Shown: positions 7,097 through 13,895 of the stretch, in pieces
Numbering within the stretch: the stretch's first letter is position 1
How the letters are laid out: the number at the start of each line of letters is the position of its first letter
Assembly: GCA_046596415.1 (NCBI GenBank)
Contig: JBKJML010000171.1
Location: 1-14,388 of the forward strand
DNA length: 14,388 nt
Direction of reading: 5' to 3'
Source: JBKJML01 sp046596415
GTDB taxonomy: Bacteria > Actinomycetota > Thermoleophilia > Gaiellales > Gaiellaceae
Program-made: the position numbers and the translations under genes
The notes under the pieces: model-generated
Told to the model about the DNA's origin: nothing
The model's database searches: none
What the model saw: only the letters and a program-made list of their open reading frames with translations

Positions 7097-7741
7097 GTGA
7101 TCGCGTCCGGACGAGCGAGCGAGGAGTCGCTCCTCGTCGCCTCGCTCCGGAGCGGGGACGAGACGGTGTTCGTGCGGGTCGTCGACCGCCTCACGCCCGC
7201 GATGCTGCGATTGGCGCGCGTCTACGGGCTCGGCATCGACGCTGCCGAGGACGTGGTGCAGGAGACGTGGATCCGGGTGCTCGGATCGCTGGATCAGTTC
7301 GAGGGCCGCTCGTCGTTCCGCACCTGGGTCTTCGTGATCCTCGGCAATTGTGCGCGCCGCCGCTCGGAGGTCGAAAGCCGGTCGGTGCCGGTCTCGAGCT
7401 TCGAGGCCGAGCGCGGCCCCAGCGTCGACGAGTCACGGTTCTTTCCCGCCGGCCATCCACGTTGGGCCGGGATGTGGACGACGCTCGTGGACTCCTGGGA
7501 GTCGATCCCCGACGAGCGGCTGCTTGCCCGGGAGGCACGCGAGCGCTTCCGCGAGGCGATCGAGGCTCTGCCGGCGCGGTACGCGACCGTGTTTGTGCTC
7601 CGCGACGTCGAGGGGTGGTCGAGCGACGAGGTATGCGTGCTGCTCGACCTGACCCCGGAGAATCAGCGCGTCCTGCTCCACCGCGCTCGTACGCGCCTCC
7701 GCGCCGCGCTGGAGGACTATCTTGGCAGTGATCGCGCATGA
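7097..7741 (+). CDS. ECF-type sigma factor partnered with a zinc anti-sigma factor
   Basis: 214 aa from the GTG at 7097, chosen because GAGGG lies 4 bases upstream and GGGGGAGG slightly further up. Reading the frame further upstream would run into the divergent sigma gene. Sigma region 2 is at about 23-92 (AAEDVVQETWIRVLGSLDQF, then RSSFRTWVFVILGN). Sigma region 4 is at about 150-206, with LPARYATVFVLRDVEGWSSD and LTPENQRVLLHRARTRLRAA. The linker FFPAGHPRWAGMW plus SWESIP is typical of ECF factors that pair with small zf-HC2 anti-sigma proteins. The stop overlaps the start of the next gene as ATGA, so the sigma and anti-sigma factors are probably translationally coupled. Such factors activate stress or envelope genes once the anti-sigma factor lets go. 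Confidence 0.93.
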   Translation: MIASGRASEESLLVASLRSGDETVFVRVVDRLTPAMLRLARVYGLGIDAAEDVVQETWIRVLGSLDQFEGRSSFRTWVFVILGNCARRRSEVESRSVPVSSFEAERGPSVDESRFFPAGHPRWAGMWTTLVDSWESIPDERLLAREARERFREAIEALPARYATVFVLRDVEGWSSDEVCVLLDLTPENQRVLLHRARTRLRAALEDYLGSDRA

Positions 7742-7998
7742 CTGACCTGATCGCGTTCTCCTGCCAGCACCTCGTCGAGGTCGTAACCGACTACCTCGAG
7801 GGTGGTCTCGAAGCCGGCGAGCGGCTCGCCTTCGAGCAGCACGTCATGGCCTGCCCACCCTGCCGCGGGTATCTGTCGCAGCTGCGCCGGATCTCGACCA
7901 CGGCGGGCATGCTGCGCGAGGAGGACGTGCCGGAGCCGATGCGCGAGCGTCTGCTCGCAGCCTTCCGCGACTGGAAGCAGGGGTCGAACCTCCCATGA
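7738..7998 (+). CDS. Zinc-finger (zf-HC2) anti-sigma factor
   Basis: 86 aa. It carries the zinc-binding anti-sigma signature Hx3Cx2C (His35, Cys39, Cys42 in HVMACPPC), plus Cys9 in FSCQH, a plausible fourth zinc ligand. Helices before and after it (VVTDYLEGGL, FEQH) match the domain that clamps sigma regions 2 and 4. There is no transmembrane helix, so it is cytosolic; known soluble relatives such as RsrA and ChrR sense redox or other signals through the zinc site. The start overlaps the sigma gene by 4 bp and the stop overlaps the next gene by 4 bp. The tail DWKQGSNLP has no sensor domain. Confidence 0.9.
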   Translation: MTDLIAFSCQHLVEVVTDYLEGGLEAGERLAFEQHVMACPPCRGYLSQLRRISTTAGMLREEDVPEPMRERLLAAFRDWKQGSNLP

Positions 7999-8717
7999 TG
8001 GCGTACAAGTTTCTCACCCTCGGTGCCGTCGGGCGGTTCAGCGAGTTCCGTTGGCCACTGCCTGCCGGTGACGAGCCGGCTGCGTGGGTGGAGACGGACG
8101 CCGAGCTCGATGTCTGCCGCCACGGCATCCACGCGTGCCGGGCCGATCAGCTGCTCGACTGGCTCGACGACGAGCTCTGGGAGATCGAGCTCGGTGACGA
8201 GCTCGTCGAGAGCGACGCGATGCTCGTCGCCCGGCGCGGTCGCGTGCTCCGTCGAGTCGAGGCGTGGGACGCGGCGACGGCGCAGGAGTTCGCCGACGCG
8301 TGCGCGTGGCGTTCTCGGGATCACGCGCTCGTCGGTCTTCGTCGCGTGGGTCTGACCCACGAGGCGGGGCGGCTCGTTGCCGCAGTGGAGCTCGGCGAGC
8401 TCCAGGCGGGCGCCGTTTCGGCGTTAGAGCGTTCCGAGGGGACAACGGCCGAGCTCTCCGGGTTCGCGGCCGACGCCGTCTCGCTCTCGCAGGGTCATCG
8501 GCCCGACGCGTGGGGCACGGCGACGCCGACGATCAGCGAGCCGGTTCAGACTCCAAGCGCGATTGCAGCCAATCTCGCGTTCGTCGTCGCTCATGCAGCC
8601 GGCCGAGAAGCCGTGGCCGCGGCAGGTTCAGAAGCGGTCTACGACGCCGGCTTCGCGGCGGAGCGGGAGTGGCAGCTGGGCTGGCTGATGGAGCGGCTCG
8701 GGATCGAGCCCAGCTAG
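7995..8717 (+). CDS. Uncharacterised protein, third gene of the sigma operon
   Basis: 240 aa starting at an ATG that overlaps the anti-sigma stop (ATGA); a second ATG lies at 7998. The N-terminal half starts YKFLTLGAVGRFSEFRWPLP and holds a compact CRHGIHACR cluster (Cys41, His43, His46, Cys48). It continues DQLLDWLDDELWEIELGDEL and a segment ARRGRVLRRVEAWD. The C-terminal half is Ala-rich and helical and ends REWQLGWLMERLG. It has no signal peptide or transmembrane segment. The CxHxxHxC spacing could bind a metal. The GIHAC / WLDDELWEIEL outline recalls phage-type GfHaC small domains, but this is only pattern likeness. Overlap with sigma and anti-sigma genes suggests it works with them, as output or third regulator. 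The stop overlaps that of the convergent HxlR gene. Confidence 0.75.
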   Translation: MMAYKFLTLGAVGRFSEFRWPLPAGDEPAAWVETDAELDVCRHGIHACRADQLLDWLDDELWEIELGDELVESDAMLVARRGRVLRRVEAWDAATAQEFADACAWRSRDHALVGLRRVGLTHEAGRLVAAVELGELQAGAVSALERSEGTTAELSGFAADAVSLSQGHRPDAWGTATPTISEPVQTPSAIAANLAFVVAHAAGREAVAAAGSEAVYDAGFAAEREWQLGWLMERLGIEPS

Positions 8718-9181
8718 CCGGTCTGCCTCAGCATGGCGCCCGGCCCCGCGAGCGCGACCATGTCGCGCGCCCCGGTCGCCTCGCCGCACGCCGGGCAGCT
8801 GAGCTGAGGCGCGACGATCTCTCCACAGGCCTTGTGGCGCATCAGCACCGGCGGGCCGGCAGGATCGGATTCGTACTTGTCGCCCCACTGCATCAGCGAG
8901 ACGAGCACGGGGTAGAGGTCGAAGCCCTTCTCGGTCAGCCGGTACTCGTAGCGCGGCGGCCGGTCCTGGTAGAGGCGCCGCTCGAGCACGCCGCGCTCGA
9001 CGAGGGTGTGGAGGCGGTCGGAGAGGATGTTCTTCGCAGCCCCGGTGTGCTGCTGGAACTCGTTGAAGCGACGGACGCCGAGAAACGCCTCGCGCAGCAC
9101 GAGCAGCGTCCAGCGCTCGCCGATCACCTCGAGCGTGCGCCCGACCGAGCAGTTCTCCTTGTCGTAGTCGCGCCAGTCCAT
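8714..9181 (-). CDS. HxlR-family winged-helix transcriptional regulator
   Basis: 155 aa from the ATG at 9181. An in-frame ATG at 9205 would add eight residues but lies upstream of the -10 box. The HxlR core occupies about 11-100: CSVGRTLEVIGERWTLLVLREAF pattern with Cys11 at the position used for redox sensing in some relatives, the recognition region FNEFQQHTGAAKNILSDRL (39-57), and wing PPRYEYRLTEKG. A C-terminal extension has His116, Cys119, Cys129 and Cys132, which look like a small zinc ribbon. It is divergent from a PaaI thioesterase gene, with a perfect inverted repeat between them, so it probably represses that gene. The stop codon overlaps the stop of the convergent gene within CTAG. 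Confidence 0.9.
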   Translation of the reverse strand: MDWRDYDKENCSVGRTLEVIGERWTLLVLREAFLGVRRFNEFQQHTGAAKNILSDRLHTLVERGVLERRLYQDRPPRYEYRLTEKGFDLYPVLVSLMQWGDKYESDPAGPPVLMRHKACGEIVAPQLSCPACGEATGARDMVALAGPGAMLRQTG

Positions 9182-9187
9182 GCCGAC

Positions 9188-9216
9188 AGTATAGGTGAGT
9201 TGCAAAAAACAACCAA
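9188..9216 (-). promoter_or_regulatory. Promoter of the HxlR gene
   Basis: On the minus strand TTGGTT (9211-9216), a 17-bp spacer and TATACT (9188-9193) form a good sigma-70 promoter. The predicted transcription start coincides with the A of the ATG at 9181, which implies a leaderless mRNA and decides the start codon. Confidence 0.6.
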
Positions 9217-9228
9217 CTACATTAGAGT
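9200..9228 (+). promoter_or_regulatory. Promoter of the thioesterase gene
   Basis: TTGCAA (9200-9205), a 17-bp spacer and TAGAGT (9223-9228) form a plausible promoter with start near 9235. It overlaps the divergent HxlR promoter, and its -10 and start site overlap the inverted repeat at 9226-9250. Confidence 0.5.
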
Positions 9229-9250
9229 CGGTTTCTAATTGAAACCGACT
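9226..9250. promoter_or_regulatory. Perfect inverted repeat, likely HxlR operator
   Basis: Arms AGTCGGTTTC (9226-9235) and GAAACCGACT (9241-9250) are perfectly complementary around TAATT. The site covers the -10 edge and start point of the thioesterase promoter and ends just before its ribosome-binding site (GGGAGGA, 9251-9257). This is a typical position for a repressor operator. A leader hairpin is the alternative. Confidence 0.65.
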
Positions 9251-9261
9251 GGGAGGACGGC

Positions 9262-9777
9262 ATGACCCGCACGCGCACGATCACCTGGCACGACCCGGCC
9301 GACCTGGGGCGCCGGATGGCGTCGTTGAGCGGTCTCGAGACGATGCACGCGATCGCCTCCGGCATCCTGCCGCCGCCGCCCGTCGCCGAGCTGATCGGCT
9401 TCGGGCCGACGCTTGTCATGCCCGGCCGGATCGTCTTCTCCTACGAGCCCCGCGAGGAGCACTACAACCCGATCGGCTCGGTCCACGGTGGCATCGTCAC
9501 CACGGTGCTCGACACCGTGATGGGCTGCGCCGTCCACACCCTGCTCGACGGCGACGTCGGCTACACGACGCTCGAGCTGAAGGCGAACTTCGTCCGGCCA
9601 GTGACGCTCGACTCGGGCCTGCTCCGGGCCGAGGGCTCGGTCGTCCACGCCGGCGGCACCGTGATGACCGCCGAGGCACGCCTGCTCGACGCGCAGGACA
9701 GCCTCTACGCACACGCAACCTCCACCTGCCTGGTGTTCGGCGCCGAGCGCACGAAGGAGCGGCCGCTCGCTGCCTAG
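9262..9777 (+). CDS. PaaI-family hotdog thioesterase
   Basis: 171 aa. The hotdog-fold acyl-CoA thioesterase pattern is clear: HYNPIGSVHGGIVTTVLD (67-84) holds the conserved Asn69, His75-Gly76-Gly77 and the catalytic acidic Asp84. TTLELKANFVRPV (102-114) and a final strand region follow. Such enzymes hydrolyse acyl- or aryl-CoA esters; the substrate here is unknown. The ribosome-binding site GGGAGGA is 4 bases before the ATG. It is divergent from the HxlR gene and probably under its control. valS begins 9 bases after its stop, so read-through into valS is possible, which would be an unusual link between an inducible enzyme and an aminoacyl-tRNA synthetase. Confidence 0.92.
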   Translation: MTRTRTITWHDPADLGRRMASLSGLETMHAIASGILPPPPVAELIGFGPTLVMPGRIVFSYEPREEHYNPIGSVHGGIVTTVLDTVMGCAVHTLLDGDVGYTTLELKANFVRPVTLDSGLLRAEGSVVHAGGTVMTAEARLLDAQDSLYAHATSTCLVFGAERTKERPLAA

Positions 9778-9786
9778 AATGACCTG

Positions 9787-12192
9787 ATGGAGCCGCTCTA
9801 CCGTCCAGAAGGCGTCGAGGAGCGCTGGCAGCGCACCTGGGAGGAGGAGGGCCTCTACCGCGCCGGCGCGGGCGCCTCGCGGGCCGAGACGTTCGTGATC
9901 TGCGTGCCGCCGCCGAACGTCACCGGCGCGCTTCACATGGGCCATGCGCTGAACGGCTCGATTCAGGACGTGCTCGTCCGCTGGCACCGGATGCGCGGCT
10001 TCGACACGCTCTGGCAGCCCGGCTACGACCACGCCGGGATCGCGACCCAGAACGTCGTCGAGAAGGAGCTTGCCCGGGAAGGCACATCTCGAAAGGAGCT
10101 CGGCCGCGAGGCGTTTGTCGCGCGCGTCTGGGAGCACCTCGAGGCGACCGGCCGCACGATCATGAGCCAGTTCCGCCGGCTCGGCGCCTCGCTCGACTAC
10201 GACCGCGAGCGCTTCACGATGGACGACGCCTACATCGAGGCCGTCATGGCCTTCTTCGTCCATCTCTGGGGCCGTGGCTTCATCTACCGGGCGAACCGGA
10301 TCGTGAACTGGTGCCCGCACCACGAGACGGCGATCTCCGATCTCGAGGTCGTGCACGAGGACATGGACGACGCGCTCTCCTACGTCCGCTATCCGTTCGC
10401 CGACGGCGAGGGCGGGATCACGGTCGCGACCGTGCGGCCGGCGACGATCCTCGCCGACGTCGCCGTCGCCGTCCACCCGGGCGACGAGCGCTACCGCGAC
10501 GCGATCGGCCGCGAGGTCGTGGTGCCGTTCGTGGAGCGCCGCGTGCCGGTGATCGCCGACGAGCGCGTCGACCCCGCTTTCGGCACCGGCGCCCTGAAGA
10601 TCACCCCCGGCCACGACCCGACCGACTTCGAGATCGGCCGCGACCACGGCCTGCGCGAGCTGACGGTGATCGACTTCGACGGCCGCATGACCGAGAGCGC
10701 GGGCGAGCTCGCCGGGCTGACGCAGGCGGAGGCCGACGAGCGCGTGCTCGACTGGCTGAAGGAGCGCGGGCAGCTCGAGAAGCGTGAGAGCTATCGGCAC
10801 TCGGTCGGCACCTGCCAGCGCTGCCACTCGCGGATCGAGCCGCTGATCTCGCTCCAGTGGTGGTGCGCGATGGAGCAGCCGCGCGAGCCGGCGCTCGCGG
10901 CCCTGCGCGATCGCCGCGTCGCCTACCACCCCGAGTCGCAGCACCAGTTCGCGATCCGCTCGTTCGAGGAGATCCCGGACTGGAACATCTCGCGCCAGCT
11001 CTGGTGGGGGCACCAAATTCCGGTCTGGACCTGCCCCGACGGCCACCAGACCTGCGCCTGGCCCGAGCCAAGCGTGTGCGCGGAGTGCGGCTCGGGCGAG
11101 CTCGAGCGCGATCCGGATGTGCTCGACACCTGGTTCTCGTCGGCGCTCTGGCCCTTCGCGACGCTCGGCTGGCCCGAGCGGACGCCCGAGCTCGAGCGCT
11201 ACTACCCGGGGAACGTCAACTCGACGGGGCGGGACATCATCCGGCTCTGGGAGAACCGGATGATCTGGACGGGGCTCGAGCTGCTGGGCGAGCTCCCGTT
11301 CCAGCACGTGATCGTCCACTCGACCGTGCTGGCGCCGGACGGGCGACGGATGTCGAAGAGCCTCGGCACCGGGCTCGACCCGATCGACACGATCGACCGC
11401 CACGGCGCCGACGCGACGCGCTACGGGCTGATGAAGATGTCGTCGACCCAGGACGTGCGCTTCGCCGAGGGGATGATCGAGGAAGGGCGCAAGCTCGGCA
11501 ACAAGCTCTGGAACGTGTCGCGGCTCCTGCTCCAGCATCGCGTTCGGCCCGAGGCGCGACCGCGCGAGCTCGAGGAGCGCTGGATTCTGTCGCGCCTCGA
11601 CGCGACGCGCGCCGAGCTCGAGGCGGGGTGGGCCGCGTTCGACTTCTCGGCGACGATGCAGGCGCTCTACCGGCTCGTCTTCGACGATTTTTGCGACTGG
11701 TACGCCGAGGCGATCAAGCCGCGGCTGCGCGACGGCGACGAGGATGCCGCGGCGACGGGGCTCGCCGCGCTCGAGACGCTCCTGAAGCTCCTTCACCCGG
11801 TGATGCCGCATGTGACCGAGGAGATCTGGTCGCAGTTCCACAACGATCGACTGATCGTCGCGCCCTGGCCGGAGGCGAGCGCCGAGCACGCCGGTGCGCT
11901 GCACGCGCTCGACAGGGTGCAGGAGGCGGCGGCGATCTTCCGTCGCTCCGGTGTCCAGGTTCCGCTCGAGGGTGACGAGAAGCGGATCTTCGACGCCGTC
12001 GTCCGCCCCGAGCGCGCGAAGGGGAACGGGAGTGCGGACGTGGAGCTGGCGCGGCTGCGCCAGGAGATCGAGCGCGGCGAGAAGCTGCTCGCCAACGACC
12101 GGTTCGTCGCGAACGCCCGGCCCGCAGTGGTCGAGGCGGAGCGCGAGAAGCTCGCCCGCTACCGGCGTGAGCTCGATGCCCTCTCACGCTGA
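9787..12192 (+). CDS. valS: Valyl-tRNA synthetase
   Basis: 801 aa class I synthetase that attaches valine to tRNA-Val in the cytoplasm. The HIGH motif is HMGH (50-53) within PPPNVTGALHMGHAL, and the KMSKS motif is RMSKS (521-525). The CP1 editing domain is present (about 170-310) and retains GALKITPGHDPTDFEIG. The motif usually written TTRPET reads TVRPAT here (215-220). A zinc-ribbon-like Cys set lies at 343/346, 416, 431 and 434. The C-terminal coiled coil (DVELARLRQEIERGEKLLAN) is kept. The protein is somewhat shorter than typical bacterial ValRS. There is no clear ribosome-binding site. folC starts inside its last codons. Confidence 0.97.
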   Translation: MEPLYRPEGVEERWQRTWEEEGLYRAGAGASRAETFVICVPPPNVTGALHMGHALNGSIQDVLVRWHRMRGFDTLWQPGYDHAGIATQNVVEKELAREGTSRKELGREAFVARVWEHLEATGRTIMSQFRRLGASLDYDRERFTMDDAYIEAVMAFFVHLWGRGFIYRANRIVNWCPHHETAISDLEVVHEDMDDALSYVRYPFADGEGGITVATVRPATILADVAVAVHPGDERYRDAIGREVVVPFVERRVPVIADERVDPAFGTGALKITPGHDPTDFEIGRDHGLRELTVIDFDGRMTESAGELAGLTQAEADERVLDWLKERGQLEKRESYRHSVGTCQRCHSRIEPLISLQWWCAMEQPREPALAALRDRRVAYHPESQHQFAIRSFEEIPDWNISRQLWWGHQIPVWTCPDGHQTCAWPEPSVCAECGSGELERDPDVLDTWFSSALWPFATLGWPERTPELERYYPGNVNSTGRDIIRLWENRMIWTGLELLGELPFQHVIVHSTVLAPDGRRMSKSLGTGLDPIDTIDRHGADATRYGLMKMSSTQDVRFAEGMIEEGRKLGNKLWNVSRLLLQHRVRPEARPRELEERWILSRLDATRAELEAGWAAFDFSATMQALYRLVFDDFCDWYAEAIKPRLRDGDEDAAATGLAALETLLKLLHPVMPHVTEEIWSQFHNDRLIVAPWPEASAEHAGALHALDRVQEAAAIFRRSGVQVPLEGDEKRIFDAVVRPERAKGNGSADVELARLRQEIERGEKLLANDRFVANARPAVVEAEREKLARYRRELDALSR

Positions 12193-13225
12193 CTGGATCG
12201 CCGGCCTCAGTCCCTGGCCGGCGGAGTTCGGGCTCGGGCGCATGCGGACGCTGCTCGCAGCTCTCGGCGACCCGCAACTTGCCTATCCCGCCGTCCACGT
12301 CGTCGGCACGAACGGCAAGTCGACCGCGACGCTGACGATCGAGGCCTACCTACGGGGTGCCGGCCTGTCGGTCGGCACGACGATCTCGCCGCATGTCCGC
12401 GGCTTCGGCGAGCGGATCCGGGTCGACGGCGAGGAGGCCGACTTCGAGCAGGCGGTGGCGCGCGTGCGGCCGCTTGCCGAGCAGGAGGGGGCGACGCAGT
12501 TCGAGGCGCTCGTGGCCGCTGCCCTCGCCGAGTTCGCAGCGCGCAAGGTCGATGTCGCCGTGGTCGAGGCGGGGCTCGGCGGCCGCCACGACGCGACGAA
12601 CGTCCTGCGGGCCGACGTCGTCCTGCTGACGAACGTGTCGCTCGAGCACACGGAAGTGCTCGGCACCACGCGGGAGGCGATCGCGGCCGAGAAGCTCGCC
12701 GTTGTTCAGGCGGGGGCGATCGCCGTGTTGCCCGACCTCGAGTTCGCGCACCTCGCCGGTCCGAACGTCCGCGCCGGCGGTGCGAAGGAGGCCGCGGAGG
12801 CCCACCTCGGCCGCACCGTCGAGCCGCTCGACGACGTCCGCCCGCCCGGGCGGCTCGAATGGCGGCGGGCCGAGCTCCACGACGGCGCCCATAACCTCGC
12901 TGGTGCCGAATGGCTCGTCGAACGACTGCCCCGCGAGGAATTCACCGTCGTCGCGTCGATCCTCGGCGACAAGGACGCCGACGCGATGCTGGCCCTCTTC
13001 GCCCGCGCGGGCAGCCGGTTTGTCGCCACCACGTCCTCGAACCCCCGGGCGCTCCCGGCCGAGGAGCTCGCGCGGCTCGCCGCGCCCCACTTCCCCCTCG
13101 TCGAGGCGATCGGCGACCCGACCGAGGCCGTCGCTCGCGCCCATGAGCTCGGTGAGCCGGTGCTCGTGACCGGCTCGCTCTACCTCCTCGCCGACCTCGC
13201 CGCGCAGGAGCGCACTCCCGCATGA
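12176..13225 (+). CDS. folC: Folylpolyglutamate synthase / dihydrofolate synthase
   Basis: 349 aa from the ATG at 12176, overlapping the end of valS by 17 bases. This Mur-ligase-family enzyme adds glutamate to folates and may also make dihydrofolate from dihydropteroate. P-loop GTNGKST (44-50), TTISPHVRGFGERI (62-75), EAGLGGRHDATN and NVSLEHTEVLG are all recognisable, as is the C-terminal DGAHN (236-240) followed by SILGDKD and VTGSLYLLADL. It is short for the family (usually about 420 aa): the stretch between EKLAVVQAGAIAVLP and DGAHN is only about 55 residues, so much of the usual central segment is missing. The stop overlaps the next start as ATGA. Confidence 0.92.
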   Translation: MPSHADWIAGLSPWPAEFGLGRMRTLLAALGDPQLAYPAVHVVGTNGKSTATLTIEAYLRGAGLSVGTTISPHVRGFGERIRVDGEEADFEQAVARVRPLAEQEGATQFEALVAAALAEFAARKVDVAVVEAGLGGRHDATNVLRADVVLLTNVSLEHTEVLGTTREAIAAEKLAVVQAGAIAVLPDLEFAHLAGPNVRAGGAKEAAEAHLGRTVEPLDDVRPPGRLEWRRAELHDGAHNLAGAEWLVERLPREEFTVVASILGDKDADAMLALFARAGSRFVATTSSNPRALPAEELARLAAPHFPLVEAIGDPTEAVARAHELGEPVLVTGSLYLLADLAAQERTPA

Positions 13226-13335
13226 CGAAGATGCGCGAACGGGTGACCGTGATCACCTTTGCAACGTTCGTCCTGGCGGCTATCGTCGGGTCCGCGTTTG
13301 CGGTCGGGTACCTGATCGGAAAACTGCTCCTGTGA
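13222..13335 (+). CDS. 37-aa single-pass membrane peptide
   Basis: The sequence begins MTKMRERVTVITFATFVLAA and ends GYLIGKLLL. A positively charged N-terminus is followed by one hydrophobic helix (about 8-37), so it should insert with the N-terminus in the cytoplasm. It starts in the ATGA overlap with the folC stop and ends in a GTGA overlap with the next gene. Two consecutive 4-bp overlaps are strong evidence that this very short frame is translated, by coupling. No family is recognised. It is easily missed by gene finders with a length cut-off. Confidence 0.7.
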   Translation: MTKMRERVTVITFATFVLAAIVGSAFAVGYLIGKLLL

Positions 13336-13883
13336 CAACCCTCGCAGCCGGCTTCTTCGACTCGGGCACCTGGCTGGTGCTGCGGAACCTCACGTTCTTC
13401 TTCGTCGCCGTCTTCTGGCTCGCCACCGCGTACTGGGTCTACAAAGACGCGCGACGCCGGATCGAGGACCCCTGGCTCGTCGGCATGGCGGCCGTGCTCG
13501 GGCTCGTGCCGCCGTTCGTCGGGCCGATCATCTACCTGTTCTTCCGACCGCCCGAGTACATCGAGGACGTCCGCGAGCGTGAGCTCGAGATCCGAGCGAT
13601 GGAGGAGCGGCTCGCACGTCGCGACCTTCACTGCCCCGTCTGCCGCGCTCAGGTCGATCAGACGTTCCTCGTCTGCCCCGTCTGCACGACCCGGCTGAAG
13701 CAGGCGTGCGAGAGCTGTCAGGCCCCACTCGAGGCGCTCTGGCAGATCTGCCCGTACTGTGCGACACCCGTGGTCGCCACGCCGTCGCTTCCGTCGCTCG
13801 AGGACACCGGCTCGGACAGCTGGGAGCCACGCCCGCACAAGCGCGCCGACACCACTGAGACGCCGCCAGCGGCGTCTGGCTAG
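13332..13883 (+). CDS. Membrane protein with double zinc ribbon
   Basis: 183 aa with a GTG start overlapping the preceding stop (GTGA). Two transmembrane helices lie at about 15-37 and 48-71, joined by the basic loop YKDARRRIEDP. A charged helical linker (77-98) leads to a cytoplasmic double zinc ribbon with four CxxC pairs: Cys101/104, 115/118, 126/129 and 140/143. A Ser/Pro/Thr-rich tail follows. Such ribbons usually bind proteins or nucleic acids; no enzymatic motif is present. It sits between folC and ndk, where Streptomyces-type Actinobacteria have the membrane protein DUF4233. The function is unknown; it may act with the 37-aa peptide. Confidence 0.85.
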   Translation: MTTLAAGFFDSGTWLVLRNLTFFFVAVFWLATAYWVYKDARRRIEDPWLVGMAAVLGLVPPFVGPIIYLFFRPPEYIEDVRERELEIRAMEERLARRDLHCPVCRAQVDQTFLVCPVCTTRLKQACESCQAPLEALWQICPYCATPVVATPSLPSLEDTGSDSWEPRPHKRADTTETPPAASG

Positions 13884-13895
13884 GATCCGTCGCCG

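Noticed and set aside
9182..9205. Eight-residue longer start for the HxlR regulator
   Set aside because: The strong -10 box TATACT lies at 9188-9193, downstream of that ATG on the minus strand, so the mRNA would not include it.
9235..11904. 889-codon open frame on the minus strand opposite valS
   Set aside because: It lies antisense to valS, which has all synthetase motifs. Long antisense frames are expected in GC-rich genes, and the translation is Arg/Asp/His-rich with no domain.
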